Position numbers and translations under genes: made by a program
Shown: positions 36,345 through 46,558 of the stretch, piece after piece
How positions within the stretch are numbered: position 1 is the stretch's first letter
How the letters are laid out: every line of letters begins with the position of its first letter
DNA from: Pleurotus ostreatus/Saccharomyces cerevisiae fusant
Taxonomy: Eukaryota > Opisthokonta
Reading direction: 5' to 3'
Length of the DNA: 64,000 nt
Assembly: GCA_024196135.1 (NCBI GenBank)
Contig: JAMQCK010000021.1
Location: forward strand, 62,001-126,000
The notes under the pieces: generated by a model
The model's input: the letters and a program-made list of their open reading frames with translations, nothing else
The model's database searches: none
Told to the model about the DNA's origin: nothing

Positions 36345-36662
36345 ATGTCTGAAGGTGCAGCTGGCATATGCATAGATATCCTGTGCGGCGTCTTCGGCGG
36401 AATCTGCCTTGACTTCGCCTCCGTCCGTGCGTCATTCGCTCAGAGGCGCACCCATCCCCTCACCAGACCCACATTCGCAGGACACGCCTTCACCGAGAAC
36501 TGCTGCAGATGTCTTACTTGCGAATGCTGCGGCCGCCAGACGAAGTACACAAATGAGCGAGAACCTCTCATTGCGCCCGATTTGCAACCGCCACCTCTCG
36601 CGGTATCGCAGCCTGCGCTGCAGCCAGCGATGAATATCCCCCCTCAAGCTGCGATATCATAG
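36345..36662 (+). CDS. Small Cys-rich protein of 87 residues (unknown)
   Basis: Exons 36345-36426 and 36481-36662 with a 54-nt intron (GTGCGT...CGCAG) encode 87 residues. Unspliced reading gives 105. The N-terminus MSEGAAGICIDILCGVFGG is hydrophobic with spaced Cys. A cluster ENCCRCLTCECC follows, then a hydrophilic NEREPLIAPD and a Pro/Gln-rich tail. The spliced form keeps the Cys cluster closer to the hydrophobic segment. Dense Cys beside a hydrophobic stretch could suit palmitoylation or metal binding, but that is inference. No named family is recognised. Confidence 0.5.
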   Translation: MSEGAAGICIDILCGVFGGICLDFASVRASFAQRRTHPLTRPTFAGHAFTENCCRCLTCECCGRQTKYTNEREPLIAPDLQPPPLAVSQPALQPAMNIPPQAAIS

Positions 36663-37433
36663 TAGGGCGGATGGTAGGCTTTCTCGTGATGATCCTGGAT
36701 GGAACTGTCTTTTAAAATGCTTGCCTTCAGAACGTTTGGGCAGAGACCTCCGCCACATCGACGACCTGTGCGGGTGGCTAGTATCTTCGAGCCCTTGACG
36801 TCCATCATGGGCCTTAAAGTCGGCTGTAAGGAATCCGATTGCGAGGGATTCTCAGAAGTGGACATCACGATCCACCGCTGCGGTGGTGGAAGACCCGACC
36901 TCCTCGGTCGACAGATCGTGGCGAAGGATAGGAAAAGTAATTGGCATATATAAAGCTCGAGAAGATACATGGCACAGTCGATACCTACACAGAATCGCGA
37001 TAGGAGAGGGAAGCATAGGTACGGATCATCATAATTGGGATGAGAGTTCAGCGCCCGAAGACGCCAGAAGAGAGATACGTGGTCTTTGCCACAGCGACGG
37101 GATGCACAAACAGGGAGGTTCGTTCGTGGGCAAGCAGACGCCGCTGCCACCCTATAGCCCTACACCACGCGACCTTGCATGGCCTCAGCAGTAGTCCATC
37201 CGAATCCTTCCCGCAGCAGCACCTCCTTCCCGCAAGTGTCGAACGGAATGCCCGCTGGCACCCGTGTCCGCCGGATCATAGGTTCCCGAGATAGTGACTC
37301 CCGCCGCGTCAAGGCGAGACGAGCGAAGACGCTGCCACTGCAGGGCAGACTGAGGTGCAGCAGATACGGCTCTACGCTCCATGCGTGCGCGTGTCCTCCG
37401 TTGACGTAGTAGTTCCTTGGCCGCCCTCGTCGC
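36663..37433. other. Convergent intergenic region
   Basis: Between the 3' ends of the Cys-rich gene (+) and PIN gene (-). A minus frame of 168 codons (36644-37150) overlaps the end of the Cys-rich gene and has no recognisable content. It was not called. Confidence 0.35.
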
Positions 37434-38600
37434 TTACGAGTCGGGCTCGAGCTTCTCGCCGCGCGCGAGCACGCGCACGACGCGGCTCGGCTGCGCGACC
37501 ATCTCCATCATCGTCTTCACCGCCGCGGGCCGCTCGACGAGTGCGCCGGGGCCGGACGGCGGCGTGTTGCGGCGGGGGCGGTGCGGGTTGGGGTGCGTGT
37601 GCGGGCGCTGCTTGACGACGCGCGGGCCGTCGCTGCCCTCGTCGTCCTCGAAGCTGCTGCGCGCGCCGCCAGGGGGCGTGGTCTTAGCGTGCAGGACCTC
37701 GAGCCCGGCCTTCGCGGCCCACTGCGCCACAAGTCCCCCACTGGCGCGGATCTCGTGCTTGCTGCCCTGGACGGGGGCGGGAAGTGGCACCGGGGCCATG
37801 GGGGTCGTCTGAACTGCGGGGGCGATATCGGCGGGGGGAGCTTGGGCCGGGGGGACGGCAACGGCAAGGATGATCTTAGCCGCGGAGTCATCGGCCTTGG
37901 GGGGCGGGTGCTCGAGCTCGTAGCGCGCGCAGCAGATGATGCGGCGGACCCATTCGGGGGAGGCGGTGGGGCCGTCGGCCAGGCCGAGCTTGCCCCAGAG
38001 CACGTAGGCGTCGTCCTGCTGGACTCGGATGCGTGGGTTCGTGCCGACCTGCGCCTCGAGCACGCGCGACGCAGCACGGGCCCGCACGGCGAGGGCGCTG
38101 CTCCCCTTCTTGAGGAGATCCAGCGTGTTGAGCGCTACCCATCGCCACAAACGTCAGCACCGGAGCATGATGCGAGCGCCGTACAGCACGCACCTTCGAG
38201 GGGGATGATCACGATCTCCTCACGTCCTTCCCTGCACCACTTCTTGACCTGGCCGAGGGCGTGGACGAGCACGCTGGCATCGACGATGACGACGTCGGCG
38301 TCCTTCTCCCGGGTGTGGTCTCCTGACCGTCGGCTGCCCTTCGCCTCGCCCCTGGGGCGCTCCACATCGCCTCCCCTGCGGCGCGGGACGTTGGGAGGGG
38401 GCTTCCTCGGGCCCAACTTGCGATCCCGCCAGTTGGGATTCCTCTCCGAAACAGCGCTCTCGAGCTGCTGTACCTGATGGCTGAGGAACGCCGCGCCCAG
38501 CGCTCGGGACATCGCCAACTTGTCCACCGTGGATGTCTGCTGTGGCAACAGTGAGTCGTGGTTGTGCGACAGTCCAAGGCGAGCTCACAGTCTTCTGCAT
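37434..38600 (-). CDS. PIN-domain protein, possible RNA endonuclease
   Basis: Exons 38589-38600, 38194-38539 and 37434-38134 total 1059 nt (352 residues, frame closed). The first exon is only 12 nt (MQKT). The PIN fold begins DADVVIVDASVLVHALG (first acidic residue D), followed by EIVIIPLEALNTLDLLKKG and RIRVQQDDAYVLWGKLGL carrying further acidic positions. An upstream linker is basic and Pro-rich. The C-terminal third is Ala/Pro-rich and low-complexity with basic patches (HPNPHRPRRNTPP). It resembles fungal PIN proteins related to Nmd4/SMG6, which suggests nonsense-mediated decay or rRNA processing, but catalytic competence cannot be judged here. Confidence 0.82.
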
Positions 38601-39061
38601 ATGTGGCACTGGATATGCAGGGGTAATAGGCGCTGGTGCAAGCGCTGTCGATGGGCCTTCGTGAAGTACAACGCCAAGTATTTAAATGACGGCAGCGTGC
38701 TTATGTAACTCTTTGAGGCGGTCCACTCACACTTATCCCCTTTCGGCCACAATAATGGCCGCCCTCGGTCCCTTATTGTCCTGCGAGGGCCAACGTCAGG
38801 AAGCACTTCGCTGGAAGTTCGAAGCCTCGCTCAAGAACCCGGCTCGCAAGCCTAGGAATGAATGCGAGAAATTGGGCTAATCATAACAACACGAATAATA
38901 CAACAGCTCCCCGCTGTACATACAGAGAATCAGAGGCTACATGGGTGGTACATAACGCGCCTTCAGCGCTTCACATAAATAAGATGTCATACAGCCCTTC
39001 AGGCATCAGAATCCAGCATAGAATGTTATAGTCCATATTCACTTCCCTCACACATTGCCGC
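38601..39061. other. Intergenic: PIN gene promoter and FHA gene 3' flank
   Basis: On the minus strand TTTAAATA at 38679-38686 is 79 nt upstream of the PIN start codon and may serve as a TATA element. Nothing else is recognised. Confidence 0.4.
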
Positions 39062-41809
39062 TCAGCAGTACGCCAGTGCCGTCCACGTCAGCGCCGCACC
39101 AACAGTCGCAGTCACCGCCGTCCGCGCTAGCGTGCGCCCGACCTGCCGCGCGCGCTTCGTCTTCGGGCGCCCTGTACGGTCGAGCGTGCGGCTCTCGGTG
39201 AGCGGCGGAAGGTCCATATCCGACGCGTCCGACATCAGCGACAGGTTCTCCTGGCTGTCGAGGAGCAGCTCTCCCTCCCCGTCGATCCCCTCGTCCTCGT
39301 CATGACGCTTGCGCTTCGACGACAACGGGCCGGGACCCTGGAGGGCGGCGCGTAGGCCTTCGCCGCGCGGGTAGGTAGATGGAGAAGCGCTTACCTTGTA
39401 TTGGAGCTCTGACGCGCGTGCCAGCTCTGCGCGCGCTTGCGCATGAAGCTGCTTGAACTCGGCGATAGCAGCGCGCACGGCGACGGCTTCAAGGGAGGTA
39501 CGATGAGCTTCAGCGCGGGCTTGCTGCTCTTCCTCGTCGGCATGATGCTGAGCAGCAGCCCGAATCGACTTCACTTCTGCAACGGTGATCAGCACGGTGG
39601 CAAAAAAAACCAAGGGTCGGCTTACCATCGATGAGCGCCTGCAAAGTCGTACGCTGCTCACTGTCGCCTGCCGCGCCGTCACCGCGTGCACTCAAGGCAG
39701 CCAATCTCTCATCCAGGCCCTGCACACTAACTCGCAAATCTTTGTGCAGCTCATCCCTCAGCACATCCACCGCACTGTCCAGCGTTGCGTGTCGCTGCTG
39801 CAGGGTCTCGACCCTCTGCTGCAGCGCCTCATGCTTGGCAAGCAGCGCCGCATGCGCCTCCTCCGCCAGCACCGCCCGGTGGCGCAGGTCCTTCACCTCA
39901 TCCCGCAGCTCGATGTGCTCTTCCCGCATCTCGCCCTGACGCTCCTTGAGAGCGCCGTACTGCGTCTGCAGGTCCTCTTGCCGCCCGTCCACCTCCATGA
40001 TCTCCTGGCGCAGCTCCGTGATGCGGTCGTGCGCGCCAGTAATGCGGTCCGAATCATCCTCCAGACGATCCTCGAAGGTGGAGTGTTCGTCGCGAAGCTG
40101 CTCGAGCTGCTGGTCGACTTCGTCCATGCGTTCGTCGACGCCGTCGGCGCGCTCGTTGAGACGGTTGACGTGGCCCGAGGAGGCGTCCATACGGCCGTTG
40201 ATGTCCTTCGACTGCCCTTCGACCGAAGTCAATCGGGCCCTGTACTGGGCGAAAGAGGCATCGGCAGCGGCCGTCTTCTCGTCCAGAGCAGCCAGTCTCC
40301 TGGAGATAGTCTGCGTGTTCGCATTGAACTTGCTCTTGATCTTGCGCCGATGAGCTTGCAGGCGGTCAATTTCGGCCTGCCCCTTCGTTAGCCCAGTAAA
40401 GTGCGTGCCACGCCAATGCGTACCTGTAGCTTCTCGATCCGACTCTCCAAGGTCTCGCCTTCATGGGATGGATGCGCATTGTCGTCATGAGATTGCTCCA
40501 GGGAGCTGTCCGGTGTCTGCTCATCCTCCTCCATATCCTCCGAGCTCATGTTATCGAAGGAAGGCTGTCGGATGAGAGAAATCTGCGGCCAGGACGCCTG
40601 CGTATCGACTCTCTGACGCTGCGCAATCTCCTCCGACTCATCGAACGGCGGCACCGAACGAGGGAAGTCGATAGACTCTGGGCGAGGGGATGGGCTGGAC
40701 AGGCTCATGGGGGAGGAGCGCCCGGAGCCGCTAGCGCTGTCGTCCGCCTTGTTGTATTTGGTCACGAAAGCGGCCGCGGACTCGAAGTGCGAGAGCATCG
40801 AGCGGATGTCGCCAGCGCGCCTGGCCATGGGCTGCTCGACCTCAATAACGTCCTGATCGTCGTCCAGCAAGTCCAACTCCTTCGCGCTAAAGCGCCCCGA
40901 GCCGTGCCGGGACACGATCCTGGAGCTGATGCGCTGTGGAGGGGTGCCCGTGTTGGAAGCGACGGGTGCGGGGGACCCGGCGAAGGCCGACTCGTCGATG
41001 GTGCCGTACAATAGCTCGACCCGGAAGATGACAGGGGACACCATGTCTTGCGAGCAGCGGCCGACGGTCTTGCCCAAAGTGATCTGATCTCCATCCCGGA
41101 GAAGTACGGACTGCTCGGGCTCGAGACGTTGGGGAAGGCCCGACTCCCCTCGCCTCCGCATGTAAGTACCGTGATGCGATCCTTTGTCCATGATGTAGGC
41201 CTGGTATGAGTCAGTACTTGTCGGGAATGGACACAGCCAGCAGACCCCATCGCTACCCGATCTCAGTACAATGAGTGCGACTGGCGCGCACTCTCTGCCG
41301 TAGCACGAGCCACAAAGTCAGCCATGGGGTGACGGACAGGTCCCAGCTAGCCAGCGCTTGCCTGCCCGTCACCTCATGGCTTTACTCATAGATCGTACTG
41401 CGCGCTCATCGCGGTCAGATGTAGGCGCGCTGGGGCTTGCAAGCTGGGTTCTAATCGGTACACGCACGTTCCCTGTATCCCCCGAAAAGACGAGGACAGC
41501 ATGCTTGCGGCTGACGACCGGGCAGCCAAAGAGCGCCTTGTCGTCGTCAGCGCTATCCGTATCGTCCGAGTGACGACGGCCGATCTGGACCTCCTTCGTG
41601 CTCGTGCGCCTGAAGAGCATCCGGCTCGCAGGCTCCCTCTCGCTGCTCTCGACGTGGAGCGCGATTCCTGTGAAGATGTGAGCATCCTTCCCGGCGCACG
41701 GTCTGCTCATCTGACCTGTTACTGGCCGATGGGGCGATGAGACGATGGGTAGCGGATCCAGCAGGGACGCTGGCCGCATCCCCAAGAACTGGACTTCGTC
41801 GTCGGTCAT
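39062..41809 (-). CDS. FHA-domain, coiled-coil, tail-anchored protein (SLMAP/Far9-like layout)
   Basis: Starts MTDDEVQFLGMRPASLLDP. An FHA domain (phosphothreonine reader) occupies roughly 41070-41640: VQIGRRHS, CPVVSRKHAVLVFSG, YIMDKGSHHGTYM, LLRDGDQITLGK. The conserved S-R-K-H and H-x-G-T residues are present. A Ser/Pro-rich acidic middle follows, then a long heptad-rich coiled coil (about 39640-40380). A Ser/Thr-rich basic segment (SKRKRHDEDEG, PKTKRARQVG) leads to a single C-terminal hydrophobic helix (TAVTATVGAALTWTALAYC) ending at the stop. FHA, coiled coil and tail anchor in that order is the layout of SLMAP/Far9/PRO45, the STRIPAK subunit on the nuclear envelope/ER. The layout is seen; the orthology is inference. 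Estimated length is about 800 residues. Confidence 0.82.
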
Positions 41810-42309
41810 TGAGGCTGGAGATAAGTGATGATTCTGGATGATGGTCGCAGACGAGTCGCCTCTGCGCGGCCTCGGGGCTGATGTGACACTATCACTGGCC
41901 GTGACGTGACGGCGCCTCTAGGCCTCTCGACGAATATCCCTTTTTTTCGTAACTCTGTATTTCTGCTGCCCTGCCTCTACGAGCCAATGGCAAGTCAACA
42001 TGCGGCAGATCTCCCTTGGTTACCATCTGCCTGAAGGTCCGACCTCTCTTAGTGCTTAATAAGCACGATTTTCGCCTTTATTGTGCGGTCTTTTGGTTCC
42101 GAAGGGCCCACCGTCCACAAGCTTTCTGTTCTTTCTCCTCTACTCCCACGACCTTTCTTGAGCTCCCGGTATACCAAGGCCCCGGCGCACTCGATACCTC
42201 GACGACGAACACTGCAGACATTGCCATAGGCGACGACGGCGCTGTATACTCTTAGCAGTACCTGGGTCTCCCACGGAAGCTGGGCGCATAACCATGGAGG
42301 CCATGTGAG
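41810..42309. promoter_or_regulatory. Divergent promoter between FHA and SRA genes
   Basis: 500 bp between opposite starts. Just before the SRA start lies a 5-codon upstream reading frame (ATG at 42294, stop ending 42308), and an in-frame stop (42289-42291) that fixes the SRA start at or after 42310. Confidence 0.4.
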
Positions 42310-43324
42310 ATGCACATGCAGCCTTTCGTCTCTGCCGCTCACGCCACGCTCTCCAGACGCAGGAAGATGATGCAACAGCCAGGCTGGCAGCAGGAGCACG
42401 ACATGGCCGCAGCTGTCGCTAAGGACCATTTCGGACACCCACGAAACTACGACGTCGGATACGTATTTCCTGACAGGCGCGTCCGCATCCTACTTTTCGT
42501 TCTACCTAGCCTCATAGCGTCGCACTGTCCTATAGACGTACTTGCTGCAATGCGGGAGTCCATCGGCACAGCCAAGCCGGGATAGTGGGCACTCCTGAGA
42601 AGGGTGCCTTTTCTATCGTTGTATCCGACAAGTATGAAGACGACCAGGACCTTGGCTACACTATGTGTGTGCGCCGCGCGCTAACTCGCCTTGATCGCCA
42701 CTGACCTCCAGCAGCATATACACCGGTGCAGGCAAGTCCCCGCGCGCGCCGATCCCAGGTACCGCCCACCTAACCTCCCTCAATAGGTGGCCGTGATGAA
42801 GTGACTGGCCGCGTGAGCCTATCTGGTCATTCAACGTCAAATGACTCAAGTCTGATCTCTGCCGTTATCTAGCAAGTCGAAGATCAAGATATGGAAAGAC
42901 GCGAGAATGCGGCCCTCAAGGTCAGTAGGCCGTTGTCGCGGCGCGTCACTAGTCCATGAACACCGGTTTATTGTAAAAAGACATCGCATGAGAAAGGGAG
43001 GCCTATCAGAGTCATACGATCCCTGAAGTATGGCCGTGGGTAAGTGACTTTTCATGTCTAGAATTGAGGTTAATTCTCACACTGAGCTTCCTTGACAGCT
43101 ACAGGTACGACGGTCTATACCGCGTCATGGAGGTGCGAACATGGGTCCAGCTCGTTCCGAACACACAGATTCAATGGTGTTATCCAGGCAAAGGAGGTCA
43201 AGGGCAAGAGTGGTTACAAGATCTGCCAGTTTGTCCTTGTTGTGAGTTTTTCATTTCTTTGGGCAGGAACAAAGCTAATCAATCATGATAGCGGGAAGGA
43301 AACCAACCACCTCTTCCGACGTAG
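42310..43324 (+). CDS. Stand-alone SRA/YDG-domain protein (Uhrf1-like methyl-DNA reader)
   Basis: Nine exons: 42310-42476, 42536-42664, 42715-42731, 42787-42812, 42873-42920, 42981-43039, 43099-43132, 43188-43241, 43292-43324. These total 567 nt, 188 residues, with all phases matching. Landmarks of the SRA fold appear in order: HFGHPRNYDVGYVFPDR, CCNAGVHRHSQAGIVG, GAFSIVVSDKYEDD, YTGAGGRDEVTGRQVEDQ, ENAALK, GRPIRVIRSLKYGRG, YRYDGLYRVME, GKSGYKICQFVLV and REGNQPPLPT. SRA domains flip out and read (hemi)methylated cytosine. In Cryptococcus an SRA-only Uhrf1 works with the maintenance methylase Dnmt5. No PHD, Tudor or RING sequence fits in the 188 residues. Introns 1 and 3 need GC-AG splicing to keep the domain whole. 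Confidence 0.85.
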
Positions 43325-44160
43325 GAGGTCGATGAACGCACATGGGTTAAGCAACGAAGTGGCCGGGCCAATGGATCTCAGTTCAAGTTGAAGTACAGCA
43401 TGTTTTGTCACGAAGGAAACGTTTTCGCACGCTTAGATGTCACGTGACCGGTCCGAAAGTTCAACATCGGCTCGACCTCTTCTTGATGCTTCCTCTTCCC
43501 CATTCCCGGAGCAGCCTTCTCTCTGACCCCGAGCATACCTCCGTCCTTTGTCTTATATGCCATGCTCTTCTTCCGCTGTTGTGACCAGCGACCTCGCCAT
43601 CATGCTCGCTAGCGACGAGGAACGCGCTCGAGAGGTTCTAAAGCGCTTTTCGGGCGACCATCAGGTGGAGCTGGAGACCGAAGATACGAATGTGGACGAA
43701 TGCCCATCCATCTGGCCAGGGTATGCCACTTTTGACCTGTAAGGCGACGCGCCAGGCTGCAGCAAGGACACACCCACTTCTCTTGAATGGAGATCTCCAG
43801 CTGGATTCAGATTTCCCAGGTGAAAGAGGGCAGCGTCTAAAGATTTCGTATGTAAGGCGCGTCTCCGTCTGTTTGGCCAGGCAGTCTGTCCTTCGTCCAG
43901 TACTCAGACAAGTCGGTTTCTACTCTCCGTCAATAAGCGCCCATAACTACGGAAGCCGACTCGATTTCATCACCTTCTCCCACGTCATGAGCATCGGGGT
44001 AACTCCGGGCCCGCCGCCTGACAGCGATCTTGAATAAAAATGATGGAGAGCGGCCATGTCGTGGTTCTTCGGATGTTGGGATCTCTGGCGGAAACACATG
44101 CGAGGGCGTGCTAGACGCGGTCAAGAAGACTAGCACATCCACGACGCTGCACGACTCACG
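43325..44160. other. Intergenic with a possible tiny gene and a palindromic E-box
   Basis: A small plus-strand frame starts at 43560-43602 (LASDEERAREVLKRFSGD, then VELETEDTNVDECPSIWP) and could be spliced near 43721 to KDTPTSLEWRSPAGF, giving about 75 residues. No family is recognised and support is weak. GTCACGTGAC at 43439-43448 is a perfect 10-bp palindrome of bHLH type. Confidence 0.3.
43439..43448. promoter_or_regulatory. Perfect palindrome GTCACGTGAC (E-box type)
   Basis: Extended CACGTG core matching Cbf1/Pho4/USF-class bHLH sites. It lies 115 bp after the SRA stop and 713 bp before the F-box gene start, so its target is unclear. Confidence 0.35.
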
Positions 44161-46139
44161 ATGGACCTCATCCGCCGCCGCTACTCGTCGACGACCGCGG
44201 CGCCTTCGGGGCGCGCAAATGGTGCCGCTCGCCCCCGATCGTCCGCCTCTGGCATCAGCTCGGCCGACTATGGAGGCGCAGGCAAGACCGAGCCCCTGAG
44301 GAAACGTGTCTCGAGCGTGTTCAGTCCGCTGAGGAAGCGCGCGTCTGTTGCCTCGGGCGCGTCGTACGCATCGTCGAGCGAGGCGGCAGACACGAGCGTC
44401 GTCGCGGGGAATGTCGCGGCGCTCGGCTACCTCATCCGCGAGCAAGACTCGGACACGGAGTCGACTGACTCGATCGACGACATCCGCAGACCGAGTGGGC
44501 TCGGGCGTACCGCGTCCTTCTCGTCCGACCGTTCTCCTCCCTCGTTCGCGTGGACGCTGGAGTCAACGGAGCAGCGTGACCAGCCGCGACTGCACCACTC
44601 GATAAGCTCCCCATCCCTCCTCCATGGCCTCGCGGAACGCATACGCAGCGCTCGGGATCGCAGTCCAGGCGTGAACTCCCTCGTGCCGCGCTTCCCCCTC
44701 CCCCCACGACACCGCGTATTCGACGTCCCGATGGAGGTCCTCATATGCATCATGTCGCACCTCCCGCGCGAGAGCGTCGCTCGCGCAGCTGTCGTCGCGC
44801 GGGGCTTCTCGGAGGCGGCGCAGACCATCCTGTACGGGCGCATTGACTTGCGCACCGTTCGACCTACTCGGCAACCGCAGCTCCTCGCGCTTCTCGCCAG
44901 CCGTCCGCAGCTCACCGAGCTGGTACAGACCTTCATCTGCCACAATTGGCCCGAGACCGAGCCTCCAGACGAGGACAGCAGCGTCACCTCTCATCCTCCA
45001 GCGCTCGCGCATCTCGCGATCGCGCTGCAAAATATGCCCAACCTCATCACCCTCGCTCTTCCCTCGTTCGACGTGGATGTGCTTCGGCGACATACCGCCT
45101 TCGGACTGCGGAATCTCACGTTCTTCGACACCGTCATGGCGAAGGAGGACCGGCAAGCGCTGTTCAATTGGTTGGATGGTCAGATCAACATTGTCACCTT
45201 CCGACTACCAGAGCTATTTGACGAGACGCAGGAGGGAGAGAAGAGTTCGCCTCAAACCTCACTAAGTGCTCCGACGCATGCCCTCCTCGCCAGCCCCCTG
45301 CTTTCCCCCGTCTCCCCATCGAGTCCCATCTCGCCGATGTCTCCAACCTTCTCCGTGCGCGGCCCCGAACCTTACTCCTACGAATCGCCAACGTTGCTGC
45401 CTGCACTGAGAACGTTGCATGCACCTCCTTCCCTCGCCGCTTCGCTGGCTCCATCAAGGCGTTTGCGGCGTGCGACAATCAATGTGGACGCCACGCTATA
45501 TACGGGCTTGCGACCCGCCGCTCTCGTTGCCCCTCTGAAGGGTGTCCAGCATCTCGGATTGAGGTTCGGGCGGCACGTAGACAGGAGGTCGATGGAGAAG
45601 GTGCTGGGTGCGGCAGGTGCTGCGCTGGGTGGAATGAAGAGCGAAAGCCCGCTCGAAGACGCTGAACCAGTAGAGGGCGTCCAGTCCTTGACTGTGTACA
45701 TCACATCCCCTGATCCTGGCGTTGACGAGGTGCGCGGCCCGCCATATAATTTTGCTTCCGCGCTCACGAGTCTATCCAGGTCCTTTACAAGATCATCCAC
45801 TCCGTCATCTCACGCTACTGCCACCTGACCTCCTTGGCGCTCAACTGCGTGCCAGCCACAGACGAAGACTTCGCCGACTTTCGATCCGGCACGTCGACGC
45901 CAGACTCGGCGCGCCCTGGCTCCCCTGGCATGGCGTCTTCGCTTATGGAACGTCCTAGCAGCGTCATGTTCCCCTCCCACGACCTGGTCGCCACGCCGAT
46001 CCTCAGCACGGCGCCGATCATAACGTCGTCGCCGTCGCGTCTGTCTCACAAGGAGCGCCTCCACATCAACTCCTGGGTCAAGCTCTGCCCAACCATGCGC
46101 GTTGTCAAGCTCCTTTCTGGTGCGGAATGGCGAGCATAG
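44161..46139 (+). CDS. F-box protein, 642 residues
   Basis: Two exons, 44161-45729 and 45780-46139, separated by a 50-nt intron (GTGCGC...TCCAG). Ignoring the intron would replace the C-terminus by a Ser-rich tail. The first 180 residues are Ser/Arg-rich and probably disordered. The F-box follows (FDVPMEVLICIMSHLPRES through ARGFSEAAQTILYGRIDL, residues about 186-235). Degenerate leucine-rich segments come next (LAHLAIALQNMPNLITLAL, GLRNLTFFDTV), broken by a Ser/Pro insert (SPVSPSSPISPMSPTF), and it ends KLCPTMRVVKLLSGAEWRA. Expected to bind Skp1 and act as a substrate adaptor of an SCF ubiquitin ligase. The target is unknown. This is a typical agaricomycete F-box layout. Confidence 0.9.
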
Positions 46140-46558
46140 TCGACCATCGTCCGCGCCCAACGTACATAAAATCATTGTGACGATAATCTCGGTCCCTCTC
46201 CTCGCACTATACCTTCACTTTCGCTATACCCGCTTTGGTTTCCAGCTTCTCACATTGTTGTCGGTCGCTCAAGGCGTTTTACATCGCCCGCACTCCCTGT
46301 TCTGCCCCTCGCGCGCGCACAGCTCTCGAATTATCGTTCACATTGATAGCGTATCAGCAGTCTTTGTATTAATAGCAGCATGGCTTTCCCGGTCTAGGCT
46401 AGACTGAGACCATCATCGTCAGAGTGGGCCCCTCGGTGTCCGCGACGTAGCACAGCGCATCGATGATTGCGATGGTGTGGTGAGTAGGCACCATCGCCCG
46501 ACAGCTCCCACCCTCCCGCACCAGTCCCGCGCATCAGCACATCTTGGCTCTTACCGTC
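46140..46558. other. Intergenic between F-box and HIT-like genes
   Basis: 3' flank of the F-box gene and promoter of the HIT-like gene. No gene seen. Confidence 0.4.

Noticed and set aside
36644..37150. 168-codon minus-strand frame
   Set aside because: Overlaps the end of the small Cys-rich gene, has no family resemblance, and no splice partner was found.
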